Shown here: piece by piece, positions 47,507 through 58,467 of the stretch
How positions within the stretch are numbered: position 1 is the first letter of the stretch
Layout of the letters: each line of letters opens with the position of its first letter
NCBI GenBank assembly: GCA_030142905.1
Contig: JASJOG010000010.1
Span: forward strand, 1,625,501 to 1,689,500
Direction of reading: 5' to 3'
DNA from: Heliopora coerulea
Lineage: Eukaryota > Cnidaria > Anthozoa > Scleralcyonacea > Helioporidae
Length of the DNA: 64,000 nt
Translations under genes and position numbers: made by a program
Notes under the pieces: generated by a model
Databases searched by the model: none
What the model saw: the letters and a program-made list of their open reading frames with translations, nothing else
Told to the model about the DNA's origin: nothing

Positions 47507-47775
47507 CCCGAGTTAGGATTCGAGTTGCAATTCGAGTTGGGATTCGAGTTGTGAATAGAGTTGGGAATCGAGGTGGGATTAGAATTCATTTTCGAATTCG
47601 GATTCGAGTTGGGGTTAGGATTAGGGTTAGGGTTAGCTCCAGACGCAGGTACGAAGCGATCATATACATTTTTAAATAACAAATGTGTTGCTTTGTTGTT
47701 AGGAATCCTAACTCGAATCGTGACTCGAATCCTGACTTGAGTCCTGACTCAAATCCTATATCTCGAATCCCAACT
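47507..47775. repeat. GATTCGAGTTGG minisatellite and its inverted counterpart
   Basis: About ten degenerate 12-base units (GATTCGAGTTGG) fill 47510-47612. The same motif in inverse orientation (CTCGAATCCTGA) recurs six or so times at 47703-47775. The two halves can fold on each other. Confidence 0.8.
47612..47636. repeat. Short interstitial TTAGGG run
   Basis: GGGTTAGGATTAGGGTTAGG plus one more unit: about four TTAGGG-type repeats at the edge of the minisatellite, matching the animal telomere repeat. Confidence 0.75.
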
Positions 47776-47927
47776 CCGGTGACCAACTAACTCTCAACTG
47801 CAACGAATTTCGCTAAATATTTTCCCCAATACTATTAATGTTAACGCTACATGGGCACTTGATTGGTTCGAGTAATAACTATCAAACTTTAACCCAATCC
47901 TGCATTGCAAGGTTAATGTTGGACTCT

Positions 47928-48098
47928 AACCCCGTTTATACTGTTAACATTTTCGGCACGGCGAGGGTGCCGCTATTTTTGGGCACGGTACGGGTGATTT
48001 TAACAGTGTAAATGGTGTGGACTTCTCAAAATTTGGTACCCGTACCTGAAAATTTAGCCGTGCCGACCACCTCTGTATATGTAGATCTAAACGGGGTT
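47928..48098. mobile_element. MITE, 171 bp
   Basis: Exact 11-base terminal inverted repeats AACCCCGTTTA (47928-47938) and TAAACGGGGTT (48088-48098). Inner inverted GGCACGG blocks (CGGCACGGCGAG and TAGCCGTGCCGACC). Non-coding. Confidence 0.75.
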
Positions 48099-49301
48099 TC
48101 AGGAAACACTGCCAATGTGGTCACAGGCATCCCAGAGAATTCCATCGGTGGCCTATGACTTTTCCTTATGTGCATAAACCACCTCACAAACAGCTAAAAC
48201 ACTGTCATGTGGATTGTAAAATATTCGCAGATGACAGGGTAAACTTGATTACTTAAATACTAAATGATGACCTGTCAAACGTTTCCAACTGGATGACTAT
48301 CGAATAACTCAGCTAAAAAAAACTGAAGTAGCTGAAAACCAACTGAAAGTAAGAGAACCGTATTATTGAAGGATAGGCATAATAATATTAACTTCTTTCG
48401 GTTATTTTAGTCGGCAAAAGTCATGCGATTTTACTCGCCAAAGAGAAAGCTTTAGGTAGAAAAACGTTGAAGCAAGTCATACTCATTGATCAGCACTGGG
48501 GAATCGTTGATTCGTTGCATCAACGTAGCTACATGTAAATCACTGACAAACACGAGGCCTATAATTTGGAACGTGCAAGTTGATTTAAGAGGAAAAAAAT
48601 ATATATGAAAATTTATGCTGTATATCCAAAGGCGAGTAAGTAATTTCACAGACTTAAAGATTCTTATCATTACTTATAAAACTTTATTTCAACCCTAGTT
48701 TGGACACCGTTGCCAAATTTTGGTAATCCAAGGCATTATACTTCGTAGTGGCATCGCGGAGGATCTTCCACAGTTAACCATTGACTGAATTCCGCAGCAT
48801 TCATGCAGTTCCTGGATTATCGTTTGGAGTTTTACGAAATTTTAAAAGCACCCCAACCCACCTAGGAGCAGAGGTATGAAATTTAACGAAAAATCAAAGA
48901 TAACCATAAACTATGCCAAGTTTCTGGAGGAGACGATTCCCCATCAAAAGTTCTTGGGGGGACTGATATCCGTCTCTTAGCCGCTAATACAACTTACGTG
49001 AGATATTGCGGTGAAGATCTACCAGAAAGGAAGTTTGTTAAGATGTCATCATCTCAATTTTGACTTGTATCTTTAGTTTCTACTCATGTTTTTAGAACCA
49101 AAATGCTCCTTTTCGCAATTTGCTATATATTACATTTTCTAAAGTTATCTGCAGGTGTTGGATTTTCAGAAACTACACATGTCACCTCTTACCTCGTTTG
49201 TTCTTCTATACTTGACTGAAATTGAGGATTTTACAAGATGATCTATTTCAGAGTTTGTTTTATTCTTTATTGGATTTTTATTTGGTCGATTTTGTATTCT
49301 T

Positions 49302-49564
49302 CTAAGATTTTACAAATGGTTGGTCATAAAAGTCCCAGAAATCGTCGTCTTCGGCAGCTGGTTCAGATAATTTTGGAGGCAACGGTTCTTCGTTTATTTT
49401 GATTTTATTTTCTTCAGTGTCTGTGTGGAATTCTTCTTCAAGTTTCGTATCCTGCTTTCCTCTGTCAGATTTTTTCACTTGCTTTCTTATTTTCTTTGGT
49501 TTAGGGCTAATTTCATGAACATTTGATCCAGCGTTTTCCTCAGGTGTTTGTATTTGTATTTGTA
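49302..49564 (-). CDS. Unrecognised gene, last exon
   Basis: After acceptor TATCTTCAG it encodes QIQIQTPEENAG, a Lys-rich stretch (PKPKKIRKQVKK), a Glu/Asp-rich stretch and the aromatic-acidic end, stop TAG. Confidence 0.7.
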
Positions 49565-52500
49565 CTGAAGATAACAAGAGAAAATTAAAGTATTATCAAA
49601 ATTAATCTCTTCACAACTAAAGCAAAGATAACTTTCTCATATAAATCTTGATGAAGACAAACTGTGATATTTCAGTAACTCCAAGGACTTTGACTCCTTG
49701 AAAGTTTGTCTACCTAGTAGAAGTACAGTTTTAGTTCACTTGACAGGTTTCCCTGTTGACTTTAACCCAATCCAGAAAATTTTAAAATACATGATAAATT
49801 AATTACTGGTATTGTTTGTTATCACTAGGCTCTGTACCCTACTTCATAATATAATGTCTGAACAACATGTTAAGTGTCATCACCATGGAACCTATATACA
49901 GCACAATAATTCTTAAAATAATGACAGATCCAGTTTATTGATTTATTAACTTAATCAATTATTAATTTTTCCACTAACTGTTTGAATCCACAATGTCCAA
50001 TACATACATATCAGAGCCCAAATCAAAATAAGATGCAAAAGTAATAAGGAAAATAAATTAAAGATTAATCAGTACTGTATTCAGTAACATTTCATGACAA
50101 TGTGCTGCATTTTTAAAGTGAATGAAAAAAAATAGGATACAATTTGATATAAACAAATTTTTACAGATTACTGATTACTGTACATGAAATATCGATGAGC
50201 CATTTGGGAAGAAAAACATGAGAATTGCTATTAACTCATTAAAGGGCAAAAGTTACAGCAATTTAGAATTTTATTCCAATGAGTACCAGGTGATTTTATT
50301 CAGGAGAATGGGATGCCTCCCCATTCATGGATTAACCCCCAACTTGGTTAACCAATTAAGGAGCAAGGTACACTTTAGAATTCTGTTATCATGGCTAATG
50401 CCAGATGATTTATTCAGCAGCAGAATCAGGTGGCAACCTCTAAACAGGTTAAACATACCACTTTTTCCATGTGTAGTTGAACTTAACAAATATTGACTAA
50501 AACATATGCAAAGGATAATGCCTGGTGTACAATGATTTATTCCTCAGTAAACAACCTTGAGCTACATTCATCCCTTATACATTTTAAAGCCAAACTTGAA
50601 ATAATTCTAAATTTAATTACAGAATTTTGTTTCTGTAATTCAACCTAATAAAGTAAATGCTTTGAATCTGGAGCAATGGTGCAGGAGTAAATTTGATTTA
50701 GGGGAGACTGAAGTCAATATGTATATACACCTTTACATATCTATCTCTAGAAGAAAAATTGATTTTTAAAGCTTCTTAGAATGTTGCCTGAGTCATCTGA
50801 CAGCGTATGCTCATATTTATTCATGATTCATTCAATAAGTCCTCTTTCCATTGAAAAATATTTTTTTCTACATATACATTAGAAAATATTGGGGGTTTTT
50901 TTTTTGTAATTTTTTTCTGAGATGCAGTGCTCATTAAGCACTGAAATTTGATATCTGACTGATTCAGTTCTAGTAGCGTCTGAGGTGGCTGCATTAAAAG
51001 TTTTTTGATTTCCAACACCTGCTTCAAACTTTCTTGTTCAAATCTGTACTCCTCTACAGCAGTCTAGCCATACTGACTACCCATCTGTTAGTGAAATCTT
51101 CAAAATTTCATAGATGTAGGGCAATTGTCAGTTCATAAACATGGCTATACTTTGCATGAGCTACTTTTGAACCAGTGAAGATAAGAAGCTACTTTAGTAA
51201 TGCTTTACCCAGTTTGGGAGGTTCAGCTCCCCATTTAAATGCATCAGGAGGCTGAAGCCCCTGTAGCCTCCTCCCACTTCGTACACTGTTGCCTGGGAGA
51301 ATTAGTACATGTTGGTGATAGCAGATTGTCCAGTTTAGTCTAGTCTTGAGAAAGACTATTGGTGATTGACCTTTTGTTGGCCTGAACAGCAGTATTCCTT
51401 TTCGACCCTGAAGATGACCAGAGCTGAGGCCATCAAAACTTCAGTCACCAACAATCTTTCTTAAGAATTCCCTAACCTGGATGATCTACCATCACCAACA
51501 TGTAATTCAACCATTGCTCATGCTTTCTAATTTAAAATGTTAGAAAGTTGAGTCCTGATAATTTCACAAACACACCACATTGCACTGCATGGTATTCATT
51601 ATCTATGATGATAAGGCATTTATTCAGTAAAGCCCCATAAGGGAAGTCTAGGTGTGATCTCACTGGGAATTTCTGAAATTTTAAAATCATTAAAAGACCA
51701 TGTATGGACATTTGGTGATACAGGTAGGTGTGACTAAAATCTTGTGTACACAAAAATCCAATCATAATTTTTTTCATGTGAAGGTTTGAGAGAATTAAAT
51801 AGGTGTTAATTTCAGACATTTTAAAAATGCTTACTGCTCACAACTATTGAATGTCACACCTGGGAATTGTACAATTTTCCCGGTTGTATCTTGCAACCGA
51901 CTTAAGCCTGAGTCCCTGTTTGGAGATCTACATTAACCCCTTTCGTTGGGGAATGTCTGGCTTTATTTTTTTTCAAAGGTAATTTTTACATGGTCTTCAC
52001 GCTGACTAAATAATCGACGCACTTATAACAATTTTACTATCGATCCTTACCTACCCCTGCCAACTTTTCGCAAAGACTCAAGATAATGGTCCCAAGATTT
52101 TTTCATTCGTTCATGATGAACACTTGCTTCATTCCAAGCTCCCATCTCGTCCCTCGTGATGCCGTAAAATTCCTCTCTAAGTTCTTTTCCTCTGCGTTTA
52201 CCTAGGTTCAGCGCTGCTTCAGAGTAGTCTGCATTCGACTGACTATGCCAGTCAAAGTTACCAACACCAGGAAAAATGTTTGAACGCGTTATCGTCGAAA
52301 GAGTAGAGTAGTCATGCCGAGGAATAGACGGATAAGTCTTATTTTGAGGAGGCGGTTTTGAAGAACACCTTACAGAATCTATCATGTTATTTGAGGATAA
52401 CCGTTCACGCCTCCGTATTAAAGTTGTTGGTATTGGATTGTTTCCACTTCTTGCATGATCTTGTTTTTCTTCTTTGTTAATACGAGGTTTGATCTCATGC

Positions 52501-52673
52501 CACTTGCCGTAGCCATCGCATACTATTTTCCATTGCCTTTTGTTATTGCCGATGGTGTTGACATCAAAACGAGGAGATAAAAAATCTTCTATATCTTTGT
52601 AAGTTTCATCTGACACCAGTTTACTTAACTTCTCAGGGACGTTTCCTAGTAGAGACATTGTTCGATCAACCAT
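49302..52673 (-). CDS. Unrecognised protein, multi-exon
   Basis: I do not recognise this protein. Exon 1 (52051-52673, ATG at 52673) encodes 207 residues beginning MVDRTMSLLGNVPEKLSKLV. It is hydrophilic, with SPRFDV, a GYGKWHEI segment and a C-terminal region rich in charged and aromatic residues (REEFYGITRDEMGAWNEA, KKSWDHYLESLRKV). The exon ends at a strong AG|GTAAGG donor in phase 2. The last exon (49302-49564) is basic, then acidic, and ends DDDFWDFYDQPFVKS before TAG; AATAAA signals follow within 50 bases. A middle exon (about 50942-51043) joins exon 1 in phase, but its own donor is out of phase with the last exon, so at least one exon is missing. No signal peptide or membrane segment; likely intracellular. 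Confidence 0.68.
50233..50460 (-). repeat. Fourth copy of the ~75-bp intronic repeat
   Basis: Reads CACTTTAGAATTCTG, then TGGCTAATGCCAGATGATTT on the plus strand, the inverse of the units at 21.6-22.5 kb. Lies in an intron of the unrecognised gene. Confidence 0.55.
50942..51043 (-). CDS. Unrecognised gene, possible middle exon
   Basis: From acceptor GTACAG, in phase with exon 1, it encodes FEQESLKQVLEIKKLLMQPP, then LLELNQSDIKF: helical, coiled-coil-like. The open frame runs on to a stop at 50821, so the exon could be longer or terminal in another isoform. Confidence 0.4.
52051..52673 (-). CDS. Unrecognised gene, exon 1
   Basis: Start chosen at the first Met of the frame; 207 codons to the donor. 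Long, uninterrupted and non-repetitive, which supports a real coding exon. Confidence 0.75.
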
Positions 52674-53489
52674 CGTATCATCAAAAGATCAGCCATATCG
52701 ACTTTATGTTTCTCATGTTGTTATGACAACGAAACCTCGGCCAAATTTTCAAGAGATCCTCCGAGAACTCATACAAGGATTTACAGGTATCGGATAAACA
52801 TGAGGCAAAATTTACATGATCTGGACTACCAACGTTGCCAAAGTCAACTCAAAAATTTAAGTTCAATTTCGCATCTACGTATTTCCTTGTATATCATAAA
52901 TATGAATTTTAATAATTCAACAACGCCACGTGCTCTTCATTTCTTACTCAAATTACTGGTTGAATTCTTGAAATTTATAAATCCTAAAAATTTGAATTTG
53001 AAAAACTGAAATTGAAATTTTGAATTAAAGTCAATAGCCCTTAAAAGTTCATACTCAGCACTCATGATTGCTGTAACAACCGCTTCTAAATAATACTCTC
53101 TTTAATAAAACTACATCTTAGACAACTACAACACTCATGGCATCAGTGCTTCCACTTTCATATTTGGAATTTCCATCTGGGAAAGTTGAAATTTACATAA
53201 ATTGAACAAAAATTCCACAAACAGCATGTTTAAATTTCCATAAAATTTCCATGAAAGGAATCAAGAAAAATCAGTATTTTAAAGCATTAAAATTGTTCTC
53301 TTCCCTCTTAATATCAATAGTGTTACATGATAATGCCAACAATTAGTTCTTTATGCTCAATTAAACTTTAGAACTAATCAACTAAATTAAGTAGTTAATA
53401 AAACAAAACTAATAAAAGTATAACAAGTAGCTGAAGCAAGTCAGCGTGACTCAGTGTCATTAGCAGAAGTGCTGGACAATCAACAATGC

Positions 53490-53925
53490 TTATGAACGTT
53501 TAAGTTCTTCTATGAACGAAGCTCGTAGCTTTGCAGCATCTTCATCTTTTGCGTTAGATTTCATCCGTTTGTGAAGATTGATCATTTGTGTTGTCGGATC
53601 CATAAGTGATGCCTGTCGTTTTCCTTTCTTAAAGAACGATAGCTTTGTTGAAAGTAGAACCAGAAGATTTTCCTGCTTTAGAGCTGATCTTCGATCATTC
53701 TTGATCAACTTCAACTGGCTGAAGACTCGCTCAACTGCTGCGTTTGAGAAAGGAAGGGATAAAAGTGTCGCAACAACTTTTGTCAATGATGAATTGACTT
53801 TTTTCTGGCCTTGATTTTTTGCATTGAATACCGCTGTCCAATACTTTTGTAATGTTTGGTCTGGACCACAGAGTAAATAATCCAACCAGAGGTCCAACTC
53901 GCGTGAAAATTTGTCCCAAATTTTT
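53490..53925 (-). pseudogene. hAT transposase C-terminal fragment
   Basis: About 140 codons starting near FSRELDLWLDYLL. The hAT dimerisation block TLLSLPFSNAAVERVFSQLK is followed by KNDRRSALKQENLLVLLSTK, and the end is Lys-rich. It differs from the other hAT sequences in the window, so it is a separate lineage. No catalytic N-terminal part lies upstream, where a Gypsy remnant begins. A host-domesticated domain cannot be excluded because the frame is clean, but the surroundings argue for a remnant. Confidence 0.8.
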
Positions 53926-54059
53926 TATGCGCATGCGCTGGCCGCCATGTTCCTGGCAAGTTCCCCCGGCAGTTTTGACCTCATACGAATTTTTGCCACT
54001 TATATGTAAACAAAGTGAAGTTTGATTGTAGTACTAAACTGGTACATTGAAATTAGGTT

Positions 54060-55045
54060 TTCAAACCTATCGAGGGGTATTTGTTCAGTGAGCTTACAAA
54101 ATAAAATTTACTCGAAGTCGATATCTTGCATTCCCATGACCCATTTTTCAATTCTTGGTGGGAGTTGCATGGTTGCCTTGTTAAACATTGGGAGCAGTGG
54201 CTTGTGGGCTGTGATGATCTTGAATTTTGGTGCTCCCAGGAGGTAAATACTGAACCTGTTCTTTGCCCAGTGTACTGCCAGGGCATCTTTCTCTGTCTGG
54301 CTGTACCTTCTCTCTGTATCGGTCATGGTGCGACTTATGAAGTGGACTGGCTGGAGACCGCAACCTGTCTCCTGAAATAACCCGGCTGAGAGTCCTTCGT
54401 GGTAGCTGGCTTCCACTCTCACAACAATTGGTTTAGCTGGGTTGAAGTATGCCATGGTACTTTCACTTGTTATGCTTGCCTTCAACTTCTCAAATGCTTC
54501 ATTCTCTTCTGCTCTCCATTTGAACTTTGTATCTTTATGGGTCAACTTTCGCAAGGGTGCGGTTAGTGATGCATATCTTGGAATGAACTTTGATAAGTAT
54601 CCGGTCATACCGAGGAAACTTCTCACAGCTTCTTTTGATTCTGGTGGGCTGCTTTCTTTGATAGCTCTGATCTTCTCTGGGTTTGGCTTTAATCCGTCCT
54701 TTGTGAACTTATGCCCATAGAACTCTATCTCCTCGACTCCAAACTGGCACTTGTCAGGGTTGAATGTGATTCCAAAATCCACTGCTCTCTGCAGGACTGC
54801 TTCCAGCGTCTTGTTGTGTTCCTCTATGTTTCTTTCTCCTAGCAGGATATCATCCCGTTGGTTCAGGCATCTTGGTATGTCTCCAAATATTCGGTAGATA
54901 GCTTCATCAAAGAGATCTTGGGATGCTTTTGCTCCAAAAATCAGGCGTTTTGGTCGCATATTCCCCCACGGGGTGCTGAAAGTGGCAATTTTCCTGGATT
55001 CTGGATCGAGTAGGAGTTGGTGGTAGCCCTGCCTCATGTCAAGTT
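54060..55045 (-). pseudogene. Ty3/Gypsy retrotransposon pol fragment (RT-RNase H)
   Basis: One open frame of 309 codons covering the second half of the reverse transcriptase and the start of RNase H. RT blocks: MRQGYHQLLLDPES, FSTPWGNMRPKRLIFGAKAS, DDILLG, NPDKCQFGVEEIEFYGHKF. RNase H-like blocks: RSFLGMTGYLSKFIPRYASL, PIVVRVEAS, FISRTMTDTERRYSQTEKDA and TAHKPLLPMF. The catalytic Y-x-D-D reads Q-R-D-D. The first RNase H Asp position (normally D-A-S) reads E-A-S. Protease, the N-terminal RT part, integrase and LTRs are absent. The frame breaks off sharply at about 55045 against a non-LTR element. Confidence 0.88.
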
Positions 55046-55132
55046 ATGAAAAATTATTAGCATACACGGTATCATTTAATTCAAAGAATGCTCTTCCAAT
55101 GAGCCGTGCAATAAAAAAGAAATTATTAACCT

Positions 55133-55222
55133 GTGACAAAATTAAAAATATTTGTACACAGGCCATATAAAAAATACTTGTTCACAGGTCATATAAAAAA
55201 TATTTGTACACAGGCCATTACA
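55133..55222. repeat. Tandem repeat, about 31-36-bp unit
   Basis: Three copies of CATATAAAAAATATTTGTACACAGG with small changes, at the 3' end of the minus-strand non-LTR element. Confidence 0.75.
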
Positions 55223-57000
55223 CACATACATGAACATACATGTCCATGAAAGCAAAAGCACACTCGTACATGTATACCCATGCTAAGTACACTAAGGTAT
55301 TAAAAATTTAATTTATATTACATTGGAAGCCCAATTCCACGGAATCGCCCCTCCACAGCTATAAAGAATTTTTAAAAGACTCAACAGTTGGCCTATTCCT
55401 TGTTACATCAGGAAGATCATTCCATAGAACAGCCCCTCTGTAGCCAAAAGTTCGTTTTCCAGCCTCTGTCGAAGGCCTTGGTATAAAGATATTGCTAGAG
55501 CTGCCTCTCAGACTATATGAATGAATCTGGGAGGTTGTTTCAAATAGTAAATTAAGCTCTTCAGGATACAAATGGTTCAATGATTTATAAATGCTAACTG
55601 CCATTTGCTTATTACGACGTTGTTCAAGAGTATCCTATCCAAGGGATTGCAATAGATCGACCACACTGACATCATAATCGGAAAAAGTTATAATTCTAAT
55701 TGCCCTATTTTGAAGGTTTTGGAGTTTGTCAGAGAGGGTTTTCCCTAAACAGCCCCATATTTCACTACAATAATCTAGGTAAGGTGGTACCAATGCTTTA
55801 TACATCAATAGCAATGTATCATAAGGGACTAGGCATCTGTTTTGCATTAAGACCCTTAGACATGTTGATACCTTTTTACATAGACCATCAACGTGTACCT
55901 GCCAATTTAGCACTTCATCAATTTCAACACCTAGATATTGGTAGGAATTGACTCTTTCCATATACATTCCATCTATTCCAAATTTTGAAATGGTAGTCAA
56001 GGCTACTAAGGCGTTTTTGACTAGCAATAATTAGATACTTCGATTTTTTAACATTTAAGGTGAGTTTATTTGCTCGTAGCCAAATTTGAGCATTCTTTAG
56101 TTCATTATTTAATATTGTTTCAATCTCTTCTGGATTATCAGGCCTTGCCGTCAAACATGTATCATCAGCGTACATCATCATAGAGGATGATGAGAGACAA
56201 GATTGGAAATCATTTATGTATACTAAAAATAATAAAGGTCCAAGAACTGAGCCTTGAGGAACCCCACACATAATAGGCAGATACTTGGACAAAATGCCAT
56301 TTATGTTTGTACATTGTCTACGGCCTGTTAAGTAAGATTTAATCCACTTGAGAGAATTGAATTCAACTCCATACATTTCAAGTTTATCGAGTAATATTTG
56401 ATGGTCAACTGTGTCGAAGGCTTTTTTTAAATCTAGGAATAAAACCCCGTTTAGTAATCCCTCATCAATATTTTGATACCATCTATTTGTAGATAAAAGA
56501 AGTGTTGTCAGGGTAGAATATTTTGGTCTAAAACCGTGCTGTGAATGGGCCAATAAATTATTATTGAGCAGATATTCATAGAATTGTTCAAATACAATCT
56601 TTTCTATTATCTTACTAACTATTGGCAGAACTGATATGGGACGATAATTATCGGGATTTGACTTAGCACCTTCCTTATGAACTGGCCTGACTTTGGCTAC
56701 TTTCCAATCATTTGGAAAGATCCCACTATTGATGGATAAATTAATAATAAAGGTTAAAGATGGAATAATAATTTGAGAAGCTTCCTTCAGTAGTCTACAA
56801 GATATCCCATCAAGGCCAGAAACCTTGTTTATCGAAAGCGACTGTATCAAATCATATAATTTAGTACTATTTGTCTCCTTTATAGAGAAACACCTTTCAG
56901 TTGGGGTGATATAATCCTTAAATGAAGATTTTGATTTGGGGAAAAAATTAATTAATTTTGGACCTATTTCAGAGAAATGCCAAGGCCATCGTTCAATTAC
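55223..57000 (-). mobile_element. Jockey/CR1-like non-LTR retrotransposon, 5'-truncated
   Basis: Minus strand. The main RT frame (57000 to about 56035) has NKVSGLDGISCRLLKEAS, NYRPISVLPIVSKIIEKIVF, QHGFRPKYSTLTTLLL, LDLKKAFDTVDHQILL, GVPQGSVLGPLLFLVYIND and MMYADDTCL. A one-base shift near 56025 leads to VNSYQYLGVEID and the usual C-terminal thumb (YDTLLLMYKALVPPYLDYCS, NRAIRIIT), ending SSSNIFIPRPS and RGAVLWNDLPD at 55359. A TAG at about 55637 replaces Trp. The endonuclease is missing: the 5' end abuts hAT transposase near 57000. YADD is intact, but this copy is inactive. Confidence 0.88.
55924..57000 (-). pseudogene. Reverse transcriptase frame of the minus-strand non-LTR element
   Basis: About 340 codons of intact RT palm and fingers with motif A (LKKAFDTVDH), motif B (GVPQGSVLGP) and motif C (YADD). 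The first 30 or so codons of the longer open frame (57093-57000) belong to antisense hAT sequence, not to RT. Confidence 0.85.
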
Positions 57001-57004
57001 CATC

Positions 57005-58168
57005 AATGAACACGCTTGTGAAGCTAGTCCAATAGTATCCGAGCTATTTGATACTCTCCAAGTGACATATTCCTTTTTCTCTGGCTGTACCAACCGGTAT
57101 GCTGTCTTGCATGATGAACTTAAAAATGTCGAGAACTCGCTAATGCTAAGAAACCTTTCCCTTACAAGATGGACAGCACGAGCAGAATCTCTCTGAGCGA
57201 TGTGGATATCGTATGAAGCCGTGATCGAAGTTCTAAGGAAAATTTTGAATGATGATTCTGTTGACGCGAAAGGAAAAGCTGCTGCAACTGGTCTGCTGGC
57301 TAAAGTTCTCCGGGTCGACTTTGTTGTCAGTTTAATGTTTATGAGGATTATTCTCTGGAAAACAAAGGTTCTGACGGGATCACTTCAGAAAGAAGATTTG
57401 AATATCGTTGATGCTTTGGAAGCGTTGAATGGTACAGTGAAATCTTTGGAGGATATAAGAAAGGATGATGAGGGAATTGCAAATCAGATTCAAGCTTCAA
57501 CGGACGTGCTGTCAGGAAATGACGTGGATGCTGCAGGTGAATTTGCAAAGCTGCATCGGCCACGCAGTCGACCACGCCGTTTGGATGATAACCCAGATTC
57601 AGCCGCTGAAATTTCAATGATGAACTTTTATTACAGAGAATTTAAAGAGATTCTTGATATTCTAATCTCACAGTACAAGGACAATATAAATGCAAGTTTA
57701 GAGAAGGTGAAAGCATTTTCCATACTCCTCCAACCACCACTGAGTTCCCATCATGAAGAAAGAGATGTGAAAGATCTTCTCAACTTATTCCCACTTCAAG
57801 CACCAGACCAAGCTGCGTTTACAGCTGAATTCGAGGTTTTTGTCAACGTGGTTATGAACGAAGGAAATAAAAATCCTATCCAGTCATTGACGGATGCTGC
57901 CAAAGAAGCTGAGAAGCGAAAACACATTTTCCCGTTGACCAGTCGAGTTTACAGACTCGCTCTGACAGCTCCCGTGACAGTGGCAGGAAATGAAAGAACA
58001 TTCAGTAAGCTAAAGACCGTGAAAACCGCTTTGCGCAGTTCTGTGTTAGATCATCGATTACAAAACTTAATTTTGTTAAACAGCGAAAGAGATATTACAG
58101 ACAGTGTGGAGCTAGACTTACTGGTCGAGAAATGGTTCATGAAGACCAACCGACGAATAAATTTGTGA
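57005..58168 (+). pseudogene. hAT transposase (ZMYM1-like), 5'-truncated, one internal stop
   Basis: Reads EASPIVSELFDTLQVTYSFF, then SLTRWTARAESL, a TGA at 57194-57196 where Arg (CGA) is expected, and AMWISYEAVIEVL. An open stretch of 322 codons follows from 57200 to TGA at 58168. The C-terminal dimerisation block is complete: RLALTAPVTVAGNERTFSKL, KTALRSSVLDHRLQNLILL. L-S-x-T-R-W is a hallmark of this transposase group. The first catalytic region is lost at the junction with the minus-strand non-LTR element near 57000. Apart from one stop the frame is clean, so it is a young remnant. Confidence 0.88.
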
Positions 58169-58467
58169 CATTTATCATGCCTGCAATGGCGTTTTTATTA
58201 CGTTTTATGGAAACTTTTGTGAACATACACAATTGCTGCGGCACAATATAGCCATTGTTGTGAAACATATTACATTACTTCATTATTATAATGTACTTAT
58301 GATACGTTGATATTCTAAGTGCGTCCAATAAAAAACGGCTTTAATATTTATAATTTATTGCGTCTTGATTTTCCGGACAGCAAACACCTTCGATTCGGAA
58401 TTTTTTTCCGTCATTCGGAAATTTTTGCTCAACACCCCCCAACTATACATGCTAACTACTGCCCTGA

